The notes under the pieces were generated by a model that saw only the letters and a list, made by a program, of their open reading frames with translations, was not told where the DNA came from and ran no database searches. A stretch of 27,573 nucleotides of DNA from CAZEVY01 sp964515555 (GTDB lineage Bacteria > Acidobacteriota > Terriglobia > Bryobacterales > Bryobacteraceae), in contig CAZEVY010000072.1 of the NCBI GenBank assembly GCA_964515555.1, forward strand, positions 1-27,573, written 5' to 3'. Below are positions 1 to 8,412 of the stretch, piece by piece. Numbering within the stretch: the stretch's first letter is position 1; the number at the start of each line of letters is the position of its first letter. A program made the translations under genes and the position numbers.

Positions 1-9
1 CCCCCGCGC

Positions 10-1848
10 TCACGGCGCCAGCCGATACACGCGGTCGACCGCGTAAGCCTTGCCGTTGGCATTCAACGCCGTCACCCGAAGATTAATCACCGCCGGGAAT
101 TTCTTCGCAATTCCCGCCGGAATCTTCAGTTCCCCCTTCGACCCCGTGCCGATCACCCGATACCCGAGTCCGTCGGCGGTGGCCTCGGCCGTCCACAGGT
201 AGATCATGCTGCGCGTCGCGCGCGTCGCCCGCTGCAACTTCACCGCGAACGGAATCGGCTGCGAGATGGAAAGCTCCTCGGAGGCCGGTTGCAGAATCTC
301 GAACGGCACCAGCTTCACGTTCTGCTCCACCTCCTGCATCAGGATCGGCCGCGCCTCGAATCGGTACGACCGCAGCATGCCCTCCTTGCGGCCGTCGCGC
401 GAAAGATGCAGCACCCAGTCGCCCGATGTGTCCGGCGGCTCGCCCGTAAAACGGTCGCCGTCGAAGTTCTTCTTCTGCTTCGCCAGCACGCCCGACCGCG
501 GGTTGTACCAGTAGACGTCGTAACCGTGGCGCTCGGTGCCCACCTCCACCGGCCCCGGCTTCTCGACATACACGATGTACTCGATCCCCGGCAGCGCCAG
601 CGCGCGCCCGCCGTCGACGTCGAAGTGCGGCGCCAGGTCCCACCAGCGCGTGCGCTGGAAAAAGTCGAACCATCCGGTCATGGTCTTCGCGCCCGGCGAT
701 TCGGCGTACTTCGCGTCCAACGCCGCCTGCCGGCCGCCGTAAGTGCCGGTGTTGCCGAAGGTCGGGTACTGCCCGTTCATGCTGGCGTGCCAGAGGCGCT
801 TGCGGAAGGTGTCCGAGTCGACGTGGTGCGCGTGCGAGCGCCCCGCGCCCGAGTCTTCGTAGGCGAACTCGGCGTTCACGCGCGGCAGGGCGAAGATTTG
901 GCTCTCCACCGCGCCCAGATCGTCGTCCGAGGACTGGTAGAGGATGTAATCCATCCAGCCGTCCCCGGCCAGCGCGCCCGACGTCGCGACCGTGTGCGCC
1001 GACCGCGGATGCGAATACGGGTCGAACTTCTTCAGCGCCAGGCCCAGCTCCTTCATCAGCGCGCGTCCGCTCTCGTACTCCTCGAATTCCTGGACGAGCT
1101 GCCAGGTGACGTTCATCGCGCCGTAGCGCGAGGCGACGTAGCGGATGTAGCGCTCCCGCTGCTGCCAGGTGGGGAACATCTTCGCGAGCTGGTTCTGGTC
1201 GCCGCCCAGAATCAGGTCGGCGACGATGCCGCGCGCGTTCATGGCGCGCACCCGCGCGTCGACCTCGCGGAAGTGGGCGGCCTCGGGACGATCAGGCGCC
1301 GGGAAGACCCTCTCGGGCGCCTCGCCGAGCAGCAGCCCGCGAACGTGGTTGAACTTCTGCGCCGCGCGCGCCTCCAGAATCGCGTCGAACGCCGCGCGAT
1401 CCATCGTCGCGAACCGGTACAGGGTGTCGCCCATCCACAGGTGCGGTTTCCGGACGGCGGTGTAGCTCCAGTGCTGGACATTGGCGGGCGCGATGAAACC
1501 GGGTGAGCCGGAGTCCTCGGAGGCGAACTCGCCGGTCTGCCCCGAGAATCGCGCGATGTTGCTGGTGATGCGGTAGAGCCACGTGCCGGGCTCGGTCGGC
1601 GTCAGCCGGATCGCCAGGCGCCCTCCGCCATCCCAGAACGCGTACGACATGAAGGTGCGATGCCGCGGCGACCGCAGCTCCGCGCGCAGCTCCACCGTCA
1701 GGTACGGATTGGGGTGCGCGGCCGCCTCCTGGGCGTTCAGATCGAAGACCAGCTCGCAGATCTGGAAGGTCGGCGTCGAGGGACAGGGCGTCTGCCCGCA
1801 AAGCGTCGCGGCCAGCGAAAGCGCGATCCAGACGGCGCGGCGCGGCAT
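10..1848 (-). CDS. Secreted DUF5060/DUF4038-type glycosidase-like protein
   Basis: The 612-residue protein begins with a signal peptide (about residues 1-19, hydrophobic core then CGQ) and is probably exported. Residues about 28-110 resemble the DUF5060 beta-domain (NPYLTVEL, FWDGGGRLAIRLTPTEPGTWLYR). Residues about 125-400 resemble the DUF4038 TIM-barrel family (KPHLWMGDTLYRFATMD, then AQKFNHVRGLLLGE, then an acidic stretch VTWQLVQEFEEYE). The C-terminal part is beta-rich. DUF4038 proteins include glycoside hydrolases acting on plant polysaccharide side chains. The substrate here cannot be read from sequence. The ATG is supported by a TAGACT hexamer 8 bases upstream. The gene is divergent from the next one across 53 bases, and that one also looks like a secreted glycosidase, so the two may be co-regulated. 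Confidence 0.75.
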   Translation of the reverse strand: MPRRAVWIALSLAATLCGQTPCPSTPTFQICELVFDLNAQEAAAHPNPYLTVELRAELRSPRHRTFMSYAFWDGGGRLAIRLTPTEPGTWLYRITSNIARFSGQTGEFASEDSGSPGFIAPANVQHWSYTAVRKPHLWMGDTLYRFATMDRAAFDAILEARAAQKFNHVRGLLLGEAPERVFPAPDRPEAAHFREVDARVRAMNARGIVADLILGGDQNQLAKMFPTWQQRERYIRYVASRYGAMNVTWQLVQEFEEYESGRALMKELGLALKKFDPYSHPRSAHTVATSGALAGDGWMDYILYQSSDDDLGAVESQIFALPRVNAEFAYEDSGAGRSHAHHVDSDTFRKRLWHASMNGQYPTFGNTGTYGGRQAALDAKYAESPGAKTMTGWFDFFQRTRWWDLAPHFDVDGGRALALPGIEYIVYVEKPGPVEVGTERHGYDVYWYNPRSGVLAKQKKNFDGDRFTGEPPDTSGDWVLHLSRDGRKEGMLRSYRFEARPILMQEVEQNVKLVPFEILQPASEELSISQPIPFAVKLQRATRATRSMIYLWTAEATADGLGYRVIGTGSKGELKIPAGIAKKFPAVINLRVTALNANGKAYAVDRVYRLAP

Positions 1849-1856
1849 ACGAATTC

Positions 1857-1862
1857 AGTCTA
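1857..1862 (-). promoter_or_regulatory. Candidate -10 box (TAGACT) for a leaderless transcript
   Basis: On the minus strand TAGACT lies 8 bases before the ATG at 1848. This would put transcription initiation at or beside the start codon. No good -35 box is visible. It fits the TANNNT pattern seen before several other genes here. Confidence 0.4.
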
Positions 1863-1901
1863 CCGGACCGGGGATGCTCTAATGTCTCTGGAGGTTTCGA
1901 A

Positions 1902-3552
1902 ATGCGTTGGTTGGCGCCGCTCGCCGCGACCGCCCTCTTCGCCCAGCCCGGCGACCTGCCCGTCGCCCCCGGCTACGAGACCGCGTTGCGCGCGCGCGGC
2001 TTCGTCGAGCGGTTCCTGCCGGTGCAGGAGGAGACCCTCGCCCCAACGGCCGCGGAGCGGGCCCGCGGCTGGATCGTCTGGCGGCGCGACCGGAACTTCG
2101 AGGTTCTTCCGAACTCCCGGCCCGCGCCGGGAGAGCGGCTGGAGAAGCTCCGCATCGTCGCGACTCCGGGCGAGATCGAGTCCGAGCCGTTCGCCGTGTA
2201 CGGCCTGAGCGGCGTCGCGAGCATCGCCGTCGCGGCCGCCGTCGAGGGCGCCGGCGGATGGCTGCGGGCCGAGGACGTGCTGTTCCACCCCGTCCAGTAC
2301 TCCACGCCGGCGGCCCGCCGCGCGGGCGGCAAAACATATCTGCGATATCCCGTCTTTATCCGCCCGCCCGCGGCGCACCCCCTCCCCGCCGGGACCAGCC
2401 GCCTCTACTGGGTCACGGCGAACATACCNNNNNNNNNNNNNNNNNNNNNNNNNNNNNNNNNNNNNNNNNNNNNNNNNNNNNNNNNNNNNNNNNNNNNNNN
2501 NNNNNNNNNNNNNNNNNNNNNNNNNNNNCATCCGCAACGACAACGGGCGCGTGGCGATGGACTTCACCGCCTTCGACGCCTTCGTCCGCGGCATGACCGC
2601 GGCCGGCATGCGCGGGCCGCTGGTCCTCTCGCTCGGCAACAGCTGGCTCGGCCATTACGAGATCCGGCTGGCCGAAGCCTTCGGCCTGCGGCTGATGCGG
2701 CGCGAACTCGAGGGCCGCATGGTGACGCTGATGGATATGACCGACCCGCGCTGGGAGAAGCCCTATCTCGAAGGCTTGCGGCTCATCTTCGAGCACGCCC
2801 GGGAGGCCGCCTGGCCGCCGCTCGCGCTCCTCATCAACGACGAGCCCACCAAGCACATCATGGCCTTCTACCCGTACCGCTACCACCTCATCAAGAAACA
2901 TTTTCCGGACGTTCCGGTTTATGGGGTGTTCTTCCAGCCCGAGAAGGATCCCGGCCCCTTGCTGCACAGCTCCGACATCGTGGTCGCCAACCGCGACCTG
3001 GAAAAGATGAAGACCCTGGCCCGGGATTTCGGCAAGCGATTCTGGACCTATAACAACGTCACCGCCGACGAGTCGTTCGGCAAGATCCGGCTGCTTTACG
3101 GCCAGATTCCCGCCTTCTACGAAAGCGAAGTCATGTTCTTCTGGTGCTGGAACTACTGGGTCGGGAGCCCCTGGGACGATTTCGACGGACGGGGCGAGGA
3201 CGAAGGCGCTCCCGCCCAGTCCGACGCCGACTGGGTGGCCGTCTACCCGTCGGTCGACGGCCGGGAGCCCGTGCGGACCCTGGCGGTGGAGGCGGCGCGC
3301 GAGGCCATCGACGACGTCCGGTACCTCAAGACCCTGGAGCAACTGTCGAGCGCCCGCGACCCGAAGCGATGGGAGGACCTGCGCGCCGCGATCCGGCTTC
3401 GCCAGCGGGCCATGTTCGACGGTATCGCGCTCGACAACCGCATTCACTCCGACGCCGACTTTTTCCTCGCCGCGCGCAACGACGATGTCGAGAAACTGCG
3501 CGCCTTCGCCATCGCCGAGATTCTCAAGATCGTCGCCGAATCCGCGCGCTGA
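1902..3552 (+). CDS. Secreted DUF4091/GH123-like glycoside hydrolase, interrupted by an assembly gap
   Basis: Start ATG 1902 has GGAGG at 1890-1894 (7-base spacing) and encodes a signal peptide ending FAQ. The N-terminal part (to 2428) is beta-rich. After a 100-N gap (2429-2528) coding resumes in a different frame and runs to TGA 3550-3552. The gap length is a placeholder, so the frame change is not evidence of a pseudogene. The downstream part has hallmarks of the DUF4091/GH123 group: LLINDEPTKH carries the acidic DEP motif, and near the C-terminus WCWNYWVGSPWDDFD and VYPSVDGREPVRTLAVEAAREAIDDVRYLKTL match the usual tail (WxWNYW, YP..DG, REGIDDYRYL). The expected role is exo-acting polysaccharide degradation outside the cytoplasm. 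The substrate is unknown. Confidence 0.72.
2429..2528. other. Assembly gap (100 N)
   Basis: Exactly 100 N, the usual scaffolding placeholder, so the true length is unknown. It lies inside the DUF4091-like gene and the flanking coding frames do not match. Confidence 0.97.
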
Positions 3553-3633
3553 AAATGCGAGCCGGTGCTAATCCGAAACCGCCGTCGTCGTCTCTTATTG
3601 ATGGGCGTCTCCGTCGCGAATGATACAGTGAAA

Positions 3634-3699
3634 ATGAGGCGGCGTCTCCCGGAATCGCCGGAACCAACGCTGCTGAAAAGGCGTACCGACAAGAGATGA
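3634..3699 (+). CDS. Possible 21-residue leader peptide of the ABC operon
   Basis: ATG 3634 opens a 21-codon frame rich in Arg/Lys (starts MRRRLPESPE) whose TGA (3697-3699) overlaps the ATG of the following ATPase as ATGA. The same four-base overlap links most coupled genes in this window, so the short frame could be a translated leader feeding ribosomes onto the ATPase start, which has no good Shine-Dalgarno of its own. A TACAGT sequence lies 4 bases upstream. Short open frames are common by chance in GC-rich DNA, so this is tentative. Confidence 0.28.
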   Translation: MRRRLPESPEPTLLKRRTDKR

Positions 3700-4652
3700 G
3701 CGCGGTCATTGAACTGGACGGACTCGAAGTCCGATTCGGCCCGCGGACCATCCTCAAGAAGCTCTCCTGCACGCTCTCCGGCAGCGCCATCGGACTGCTC
3801 GGGCCCAACGGCGCCGGAAAATCGACGCTCATCAACACCCTGCTCGGCTTTCACCCGCCGTCCTCGGGTACGGCGCGCATCTTCGGACACGACATCCGCA
3901 CCCAGGCGCGCGCCGTCCGCGCGCTCACCGGCTACATGCCCGAGAGCGACTCCTTCGTCGCCCACATGTCCGGCGTCCGCATGGTGCGGCTCATGGCCGA
4001 GCTCTCCGGCCTCCCGCCCGAACAGGCCCTCGAGCGCGCCCACGAAGCCTTCTTCTACGTCGGGCTGGGCGAGGCGCGATACCGCAAGGTCGGGACCTAC
4101 TCGCTCGGCATGAAGCAGCTCGCCAAGCTCGCCCAGGCCGTCGTGCACGGGCCGCGGCTGCTGTTCCTCGACGAGCCGACCAACGGCCTCGACCCGCCCG
4201 CGCGCCAGCGCATGATCGAGCTCATCCGCGAGATCCGCGACCGCGGCGACCTCACGCTCATCCTCTCCTCGCACCTGCTGCGCGACGTCGAGGAGTGCTG
4301 CGATCAGGTGCTCATCCTCAAGAACGGGTCCATCGCCGCGCTCTGCAATCTCGAAGAGGAGCGCCGCGCCAACCGCCGCTTCCTGGAGATGGAAACCAGC
4401 GGCGGCGACGGCGGATTCGTCGAGGCCATCGAACGCCTCGGATGCCAGGCCGCGCTCGCCGCCGACAGCCGCGGCCAGTCGCTGAACGGCAACGGCAAGG
4501 TCAAGCTGGTGCTGCCCGACGGCGTCGAAATCCGCCGTCTGTTCGAGGTCGCCGCCGAGCGCAACGTCCTCATCCGGCGCCTGCATCACAAGCGCGATTC
4601 GCTCGAAGACATCTTCCTGAAGGCCATGGAGGAAGGCAATGGCGGTCTATAA
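3696..4652 (+). CDS. ABC transporter ATP-binding protein (ABC-2 type), first copy
   Basis: A 318-residue cytoplasmic ATPase that would power the adjacent membrane subunit. Walker A is GPNGAGKST (about 36-44), the signature is SLGMKQ (about 136-141, the usual ABC-2 variant of LSGGQ), Walker B is LLFLDEPTNGLD (about 155-166) and the H-loop is SSHLL. The Q-loop position reads GYMPES, with Glu rather than Gln, which is common in this subgroup. The roughly 90-residue C-terminal extension is also typical. The gene starts a four-gene operon and overlaps the next gene by 14 bases. Cargo cannot be inferred. Related systems export drugs, lipids, polysaccharide or sodium. Confidence 0.9.
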   Translation: MSAVIELDGLEVRFGPRTILKKLSCTLSGSAIGLLGPNGAGKSTLINTLLGFHPPSSGTARIFGHDIRTQARAVRALTGYMPESDSFVAHMSGVRMVRLMAELSGLPPEQALERAHEAFFYVGLGEARYRKVGTYSLGMKQLAKLAQAVVHGPRLLFLDEPTNGLDPPARQRMIELIREIRDRGDLTLILSSHLLRDVEECCDQVLILKNGSIAALCNLEEERRANRRFLEMETSGGDGGFVEAIERLGCQAALAADSRGQSLNGNGKVKLVLPDGVEIRRLFEVAAERNVLIRRLHHKRDSLEDIFLKAMEEGNGGL

Positions 4653-5535
4653 GAAGACCTACTCGCGCTGGGAAGGCGCGCCGACCCCGGAGTGGTCGCG
4701 CTTCTGGGTGCTGACCCGCTACTCCTTCGAGGAGATGCGCTCCAAGCGCACGCTCACTTTGATTCTCCTCGCCAGTTCGATCCTGCCGCTGGTCTTTGCC
4801 GTCGTCATCTATCTTCACCACAATCTCAGCGCCATCCAATTGCTCGAGATCAACGTCTCGAAGCTGGTGACCATCAACAAGCGATTCTTCCTGGAGTTCC
4901 TCGGCACCCAAAGCATGTGGGCGTTCTTCCTGACCGCCTTCGTCGGACCGGGACTGGTCTCGCCCGACGTGACCAACAACGGCCTGCCCCTCTACCTCGC
5001 GCGCCCCTTCTCGCGCGTCGAGTACGTGCTCGGGAAACTGGCGGCGCTGGTGGTGCTGCTCTCGGCCGTCACCTGGATACCGGGCGTACTGCTGGCGCTC
5101 CTGCAAGCCTATCTCGAGCCCGGCTGGATGGCCGAGAACTGGCGCATCCCCGTCGGACTCGTCGGCGGCGCGATGGTGTGGATCCTCCTGATCTCGTTCC
5201 TCGCGCTGGCGCTTTCTGCCTGGGTGAAATGGAAGCCGGTGGCCGGGGCGCTGCTGTTCGGCACCTTCTTCGTGATGGGCGCCTTCGGCGGCGCGATCAA
5301 TGAAGTCCTGCGCACGCGCTGGGGCAATCTCCTCAACATCAGCCACCTGATCGGCTCGGTGTGGGTGTCCCTGTTCGACCAGCCTTTGCAGCGCGGCGCC
5401 GGCGGCGCCTTCTTCCGCGTCATGCCGCGCACCGAAATCCCCATCTGGTGCTGCTGGCTGTCGCTGGCCGCCATCGCCGCGGCCTGCCTCTGGATGCTGT
5501 CGCGCAAAGTGCGCGGCTTCGAGGTCGTGCGATGA
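4639..5535 (+). CDS. ABC-2 type transporter permease, first copy
   Basis: A 298-residue integral membrane protein with about six hydrophobic segments, near residues 38-59, 93-110, 130-155, 172-195, 200-220 and 272-290. The stretch GLPLYLARPFSRVEYVLGKL is characteristic of ABC-2 permeases. Start ATG 4639 lies inside the ATPase gene and has GGAGG at 4628-4632 (6-base spacing), so translation is coupled. Its TGA overlaps the next ATG (ATGA). It should pair with the ATPase just upstream. Confidence 0.88.
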   Translation: MAVYKKTYSRWEGAPTPEWSRFWVLTRYSFEEMRSKRTLTLILLASSILPLVFAVVIYLHHNLSAIQLLEINVSKLVTINKRFFLEFLGTQSMWAFFLTAFVGPGLVSPDVTNNGLPLYLARPFSRVEYVLGKLAALVVLLSAVTWIPGVLLALLQAYLEPGWMAENWRIPVGLVGGAMVWILLISFLALALSAWVKWKPVAGALLFGTFFVMGAFGGAINEVLRTRWGNLLNISHLIGSVWVSLFDQPLQRGAGGAFFRVMPRTEIPIWCCWLSLAAIAAACLWMLSRKVRGFEVVR

Positions 5536-6476
5536 GCGCCGGCCGCATCGATTTCGAGGACGTCTCGCGATTCTACGGGGAAGTCCTCGGAATTAACCGC
5601 GTCAACCTGTCGATTCCGCCCGGCATTACCAGCCTGGTCGGCCCCAACGGCTCCGGCAAGACCACGCTCATGAACCTGATGACGGGGCTCATCGCGCCGA
5701 CCAAGGGCTCCATCCGCGTCCTCGGCATCCGCACCTCCGACCCCGAGCGCCTCTTCCGCCACGTCGGCTACTGCTCCCAGTTCGACGCCTTTCCCAAGGG
5801 ACTCACCGGCTTCGACTTCGTCTACTCGTTCCTGCTGATCCACGGCTACGCCGCCGCCGAGGCCGAGCGCCTGGCCAAGGCCGCCATCGAGCGCGTCGGC
5901 CTCACCGAGGCCGCCGGACGCCGCGTCGCCGGCTACAGCAAGGGCATGCGTCAGCGCATCCGCCTCGCGCAGGCCACCGCGCACAATCCCGATGTGCTGG
6001 TGCTCGACGAGCCCCTCAACGGGCTCGACCCCATGGCGCGCGCCGAAACCATCGCCCTCTTCCGCCAGTGGGGCGGCGAGGGCAAGCACGTCATCGTCTC
6101 CTCGCACATCCTCCATGAAGTCGACCGCATCTCCGACCAGGTGATCCTGCTCAGCCACGGCTACGTCGTCGCCGAAGGACAGATTCAAGGCGTTCGCAGC
6201 GAGGTCACCGATCAGCCCATGCAGGTGCTGGTGCGTTGCGACGCGCCGGGGAAACTGGCGTCGCTGTTGTTCGAGCATGCCCACGTGGTCGAGGCCAGGA
6301 TCGTCGACGACGGGAAGTCGCTGCTGGTCAGCACGCGCGACGCCGACAGTCTCTATCGCTTGCTGAATCGCGCGGTCGTCGAGGGCGGCGTCGAGCTGGA
6401 ATCGGTCGCCGCGGCCGACGACGACGTGAGCTCGGTGTATCAGTACCTCATTGGAACGACGGGAGGAGCGGCATGA
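5532..6476 (+). CDS. ABC transporter ATP-binding protein (ABC-2 type), second copy
   Basis: A 314-residue ATPase. Walker A is GPNGSGKTT (about 37-45), the Q-loop is GYCSQFDAFPKG, the signature is YSKGMRQRIRLAQA, Walker B is VLVLDEPLNGLDP and the H-loop is SSHIL. The ATG at 5532 was chosen over longer in-frame starts because it overlaps the permease stop as ATGA and has GAGGT 6 bases upstream. An ABC-2 type C-terminal extension follows the nucleotide-binding domain. It is clearly diverged from the first ATPase, so the operon encodes two distinct half-systems or one heteromeric exporter. Confidence 0.9.
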   Translation: MSAGRIDFEDVSRFYGEVLGINRVNLSIPPGITSLVGPNGSGKTTLMNLMTGLIAPTKGSIRVLGIRTSDPERLFRHVGYCSQFDAFPKGLTGFDFVYSFLLIHGYAAAEAERLAKAAIERVGLTEAAGRRVAGYSKGMRQRIRLAQATAHNPDVLVLDEPLNGLDPMARAETIALFRQWGGEGKHVIVSSHILHEVDRISDQVILLSHGYVVAEGQIQGVRSEVTDQPMQVLVRCDAPGKLASLLFEHAHVVEARIVDDGKSLLVSTRDADSLYRLLNRAVVEGGVELESVAAADDDVSSVYQYLIGTTGGAA

Positions 6477-7297
6477 ACGGCTTGCCCTGGGACATGTGGG
6501 GGCGGCAGGCCGCGGCCATCGTCCGCCTCGAGCTGCGCAAGAGCTTCCGCCCGCGCCGCGCCTGGTGGGTCTTCCTGCTGGCGTTCGGCCCGGCCTTCAT
6601 TTGTTTTCTGCACGGCCTGTTCGACAGTGGCGGTCACAGGCTCGGCGACGACACCAAGATCTTTGGCGGAATCTTTCAAATCTTCTATCTTCGCTTCGGC
6701 ATTTATTTCGGATGCGTCGGCATTTTCATGAATCTCATCCGCGGCGACGTGCTGGAGAAGACCCTGCATTACTATTTCCTGGCCCCGGCGCGCCGCGAGG
6801 TGGTGCTGGCCGGCAAGTTCATCACCGGACTGATCGCCTCCACCGCCATCTTCTGCACGGCGGTGGCCCTGGCCTACTACGGCTGCATGATGCACTTCGG
6901 GGCGGAGTTCCAGGAATTCTTCTGGAACGGCCCGGGCCGGCAGCACATGAGCTGGTACGTGATCACGGCCGCGCTGGCCTGTCTCGGCTACGGCGCCATC
7001 TTCGTGCTGATGGGCCTGTTGGTGCGCAACCCGATGATTCCCGCCGCGGTCGTGATGGTGTGGGAGGGGATCAACATTTTCCTGCCCTCCCTGTTGCAGA
7101 AGATGAGCGTGACTTACTGGCTGCGGTCGCTGCTGCCGGTGACGGTGCCGCCCGAAGGCCCGCTGGCGCTCATCGTGGTGACCACCGACCCGGCGCCCGC
7201 CTGGGTCGCCATCCTCGGCCTCGCCGCGGTGTCGTCGCTGCTGGTGTTTCTGGCCGCGCGCCGCGTGCGCACCTTCGAGATCAGCTACGTCGATTGA
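6473..7297 (+). CDS. ABC-2 type transporter permease, second copy
   Basis: A 274-residue membrane protein with about six hydrophobic segments: WWVFLLAFGPAFICFLHGLF, FGIYFGCVGIFMNLI, FITGLIASTAIFCTAVALAY, WYVITAALACLGYGAIFVLMG, a segment around IPAAVVMVWEGINIF, and a C-terminal one in VAILGLAAVSSLLVFLAA. The stretch TLHYYFLAPARREVVLAGKF corresponds to the coupling region of ABC-2 permeases. Start ATG 6473 overlaps the upstream TGA and has GGAGGAG a few bases before it. It is the last gene of the operon. A hairpin follows the stop by 8 bases. Confidence 0.85.
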   Translation: MNGLPWDMWGRQAAAIVRLELRKSFRPRRAWWVFLLAFGPAFICFLHGLFDSGGHRLGDDTKIFGGIFQIFYLRFGIYFGCVGIFMNLIRGDVLEKTLHYYFLAPARREVVLAGKFITGLIASTAIFCTAVALAYYGCMMHFGAEFQEFFWNGPGRQHMSWYVITAALACLGYGAIFVLMGLLVRNPMIPAAVVMVWEGINIFLPSLLQKMSVTYWLRSLLPVTVPPEGPLALIVVTTDPAPAWVAILGLAAVSSLLVFLAARRVRTFEISYVD

Positions 7298-7305
7298 CCC
7301 CGGCT

Positions 7306-7337
7306 GTCGTGGCTCCGTGTCGTTTCCGAGCCGCGAC
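7306..7337. terminator. Hairpin between convergent genes
   Basis: Bases 7306-7315 pair with 7328-7337 (10 pairs, one of them G-U) around a 12-base loop, just after the ABC operon stop and before the convergent isomerase stop. There is no T-run, so it is not a classic intrinsic terminator. It could mark or stabilise the 3' ends on either strand. A second imperfect inverted repeat follows at 7347-7366. Confidence 0.4.
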
Positions 7338-7390
7338 CATAGGGAGCGGTTCCACGCGTGAAACCGTCACGCGAACTTCCGCAACTGGTG

Positions 7391-8371
7391 TCACGCCCCC
7401 GCGCTGACGTTGTCGACCCACCAGGGCTTGGCCTTCTCCTCGCGGATCACGATCTCGTTGAGGAACGCCGCCGCCTTCGTCAGCCCTTCCTCGGGCGACA
7501 TCAGCGAGTCCTCGTGCTCGATCGAGAGCACGTAGTCGTAGCCGTACATCCGCAGCGTCGAGACGAACGCCCGCCACCACTCCGCCCCGTGCCCGTAGCC
7601 GCAGGTGCGGAAGTTCCAGGCGCGATTCTTCTCGTCGGTGTAGAGCGTCATGTCGAGCACGCCCGTGCGCGCCAGGTTGACGTTGTAGATCTCGGTGTCC
7701 TTGGCGTGCACATGGAAAATCGAGTCGCCCAATACGCGAATGGCGTCGATCGGGTCGATCCCCTGCCAGAACATGTGGCTCGGATCGTAGTTGCAGCCGA
7801 TCGACTTGCCGCACGCTTCGCGCAGCTTCAACATCGTGGCCGGCGAGTACACCACGAAGCCCGGATGCATCTCGATGGCGATCTTCACCCCGTGATCGGC
7901 CGCGAACTGCGCGCGCTTCGACCAGTAGGGAATCACCTTCTTCTCCCACTGCCACTTCAGCAGGTCCTGGTAATGCGGCGGCCACGGCGATGTCACCCAG
8001 TTCGGATACTTCGACTTGTCGGAGTCCCCCGGACAGCCCGAGAAGTCGATCACCACTGGTACGCCCAGCTTCTCGGCCAGCAGGATCGTCTTGCGGTTAC
8101 AGTCCTGGTTGGCCTTGGCGATCTTGGAATCCGGATGCAGCGGCTCGCCGTGGCAGCTCAGGGCGCTGATCGAGAAACCGTTGTCGTCCAGCTTCTGCTT
8201 GAACTCCTTCAGCGCCGCCTTACTCTCCAGCATCGAGAGCTTGCAGTGCGGATCGGTCGGATAGTTCCCCGTGCCCAGCTCGACCGTGCTGATGTTCAGC
8301 TTCTTCAGCTTCGCCAGGACCTGGTCCAGCGGCATCTGCGCCAGCAGCGCGGTGAAAACTCCGACTCGCAT
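7391..8371 (-). CDS. Sugar phosphate isomerase/epimerase (xylose isomerase-like TIM barrel)
   Basis: A 326-residue cytoplasmic protein of the AP endonuclease 2/xylose-isomerase-like fold. Likely metal-binding residues stand in the expected order: E167 (IEMHPG), D196 (CNYDPSH), H222 (HVHAKD) and E285 (SIEHED). The frame is open further upstream, but the natural N-terminus is MRVGVF (the first beta-strand of the barrel), and a TATTCT box lies 8 bases before that ATG. Members of this family isomerise or epimerise sugars, inositols or keto-sugars. The exact substrate is not visible. It is divergent from an oligogalacturonate-lyase-like gene, so a role in uronate or pectin-fragment use is possible but only inferred. 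Confidence 0.82.
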   Translation of the reverse strand: MRVGVFTALLAQMPLDQVLAKLKKLNISTVELGTGNYPTDPHCKLSMLESKAALKEFKQKLDDNGFSISALSCHGEPLHPDSKIAKANQDCNRKTILLAEKLGVPVVIDFSGCPGDSDKSKYPNWVTSPWPPHYQDLLKWQWEKKVIPYWSKRAQFAADHGVKIAIEMHPGFVVYSPATMLKLREACGKSIGCNYDPSHMFWQGIDPIDAIRVLGDSIFHVHAKDTEIYNVNLARTGVLDMTLYTDEKNRAWNFRTCGYGHGAEWWRAFVSTLRMYGYDYVLSIEHEDSLMSPEEGLTKAAAFLNEIVIREEKAKPWWVDNVSAGA

Positions 8372-8379
8372 AAGCACCG

Positions 8380-8385
8380 AGAATA
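8380..8385 (-). promoter_or_regulatory. Candidate -10 box (TATTCT) for a leaderless transcript
   Basis: Minus-strand TATTCT is 8 bases before the isomerase ATG at 8371, and no Shine-Dalgarno is visible between them. Confidence 0.4.
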
Positions 8386-8412
8386 TCACAGCTATGGCAT
8401 TCTGGGAACGCC

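Noticed and set aside
289..1506. Long open frame on the plus strand opposite the DUF4038-type gene (similar long antisense frames occur opposite most genes here)
   Set aside because: The translation is low-complexity Arg/Ala/Val-rich with no recognisable domain, as expected from GC-rich codon bias on the other strand. The minus-strand frame has a signal peptide and family motifs.
3555..3623. 22-residue frame just after the DUF4091-like gene
   Set aside because: No ribosome binding site and no overlap with a neighbour; short frames are expected by chance.
7347..7366. Palindrome CGGTTCCACGCGTGAAACCG resembling a third parS site
   Set aside because: The centre is ACGCGT rather than ACGT, so the half-sites are two bases further apart than in parS, and two positions break the symmetry. 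It is better seen as a hairpin between convergent genes.
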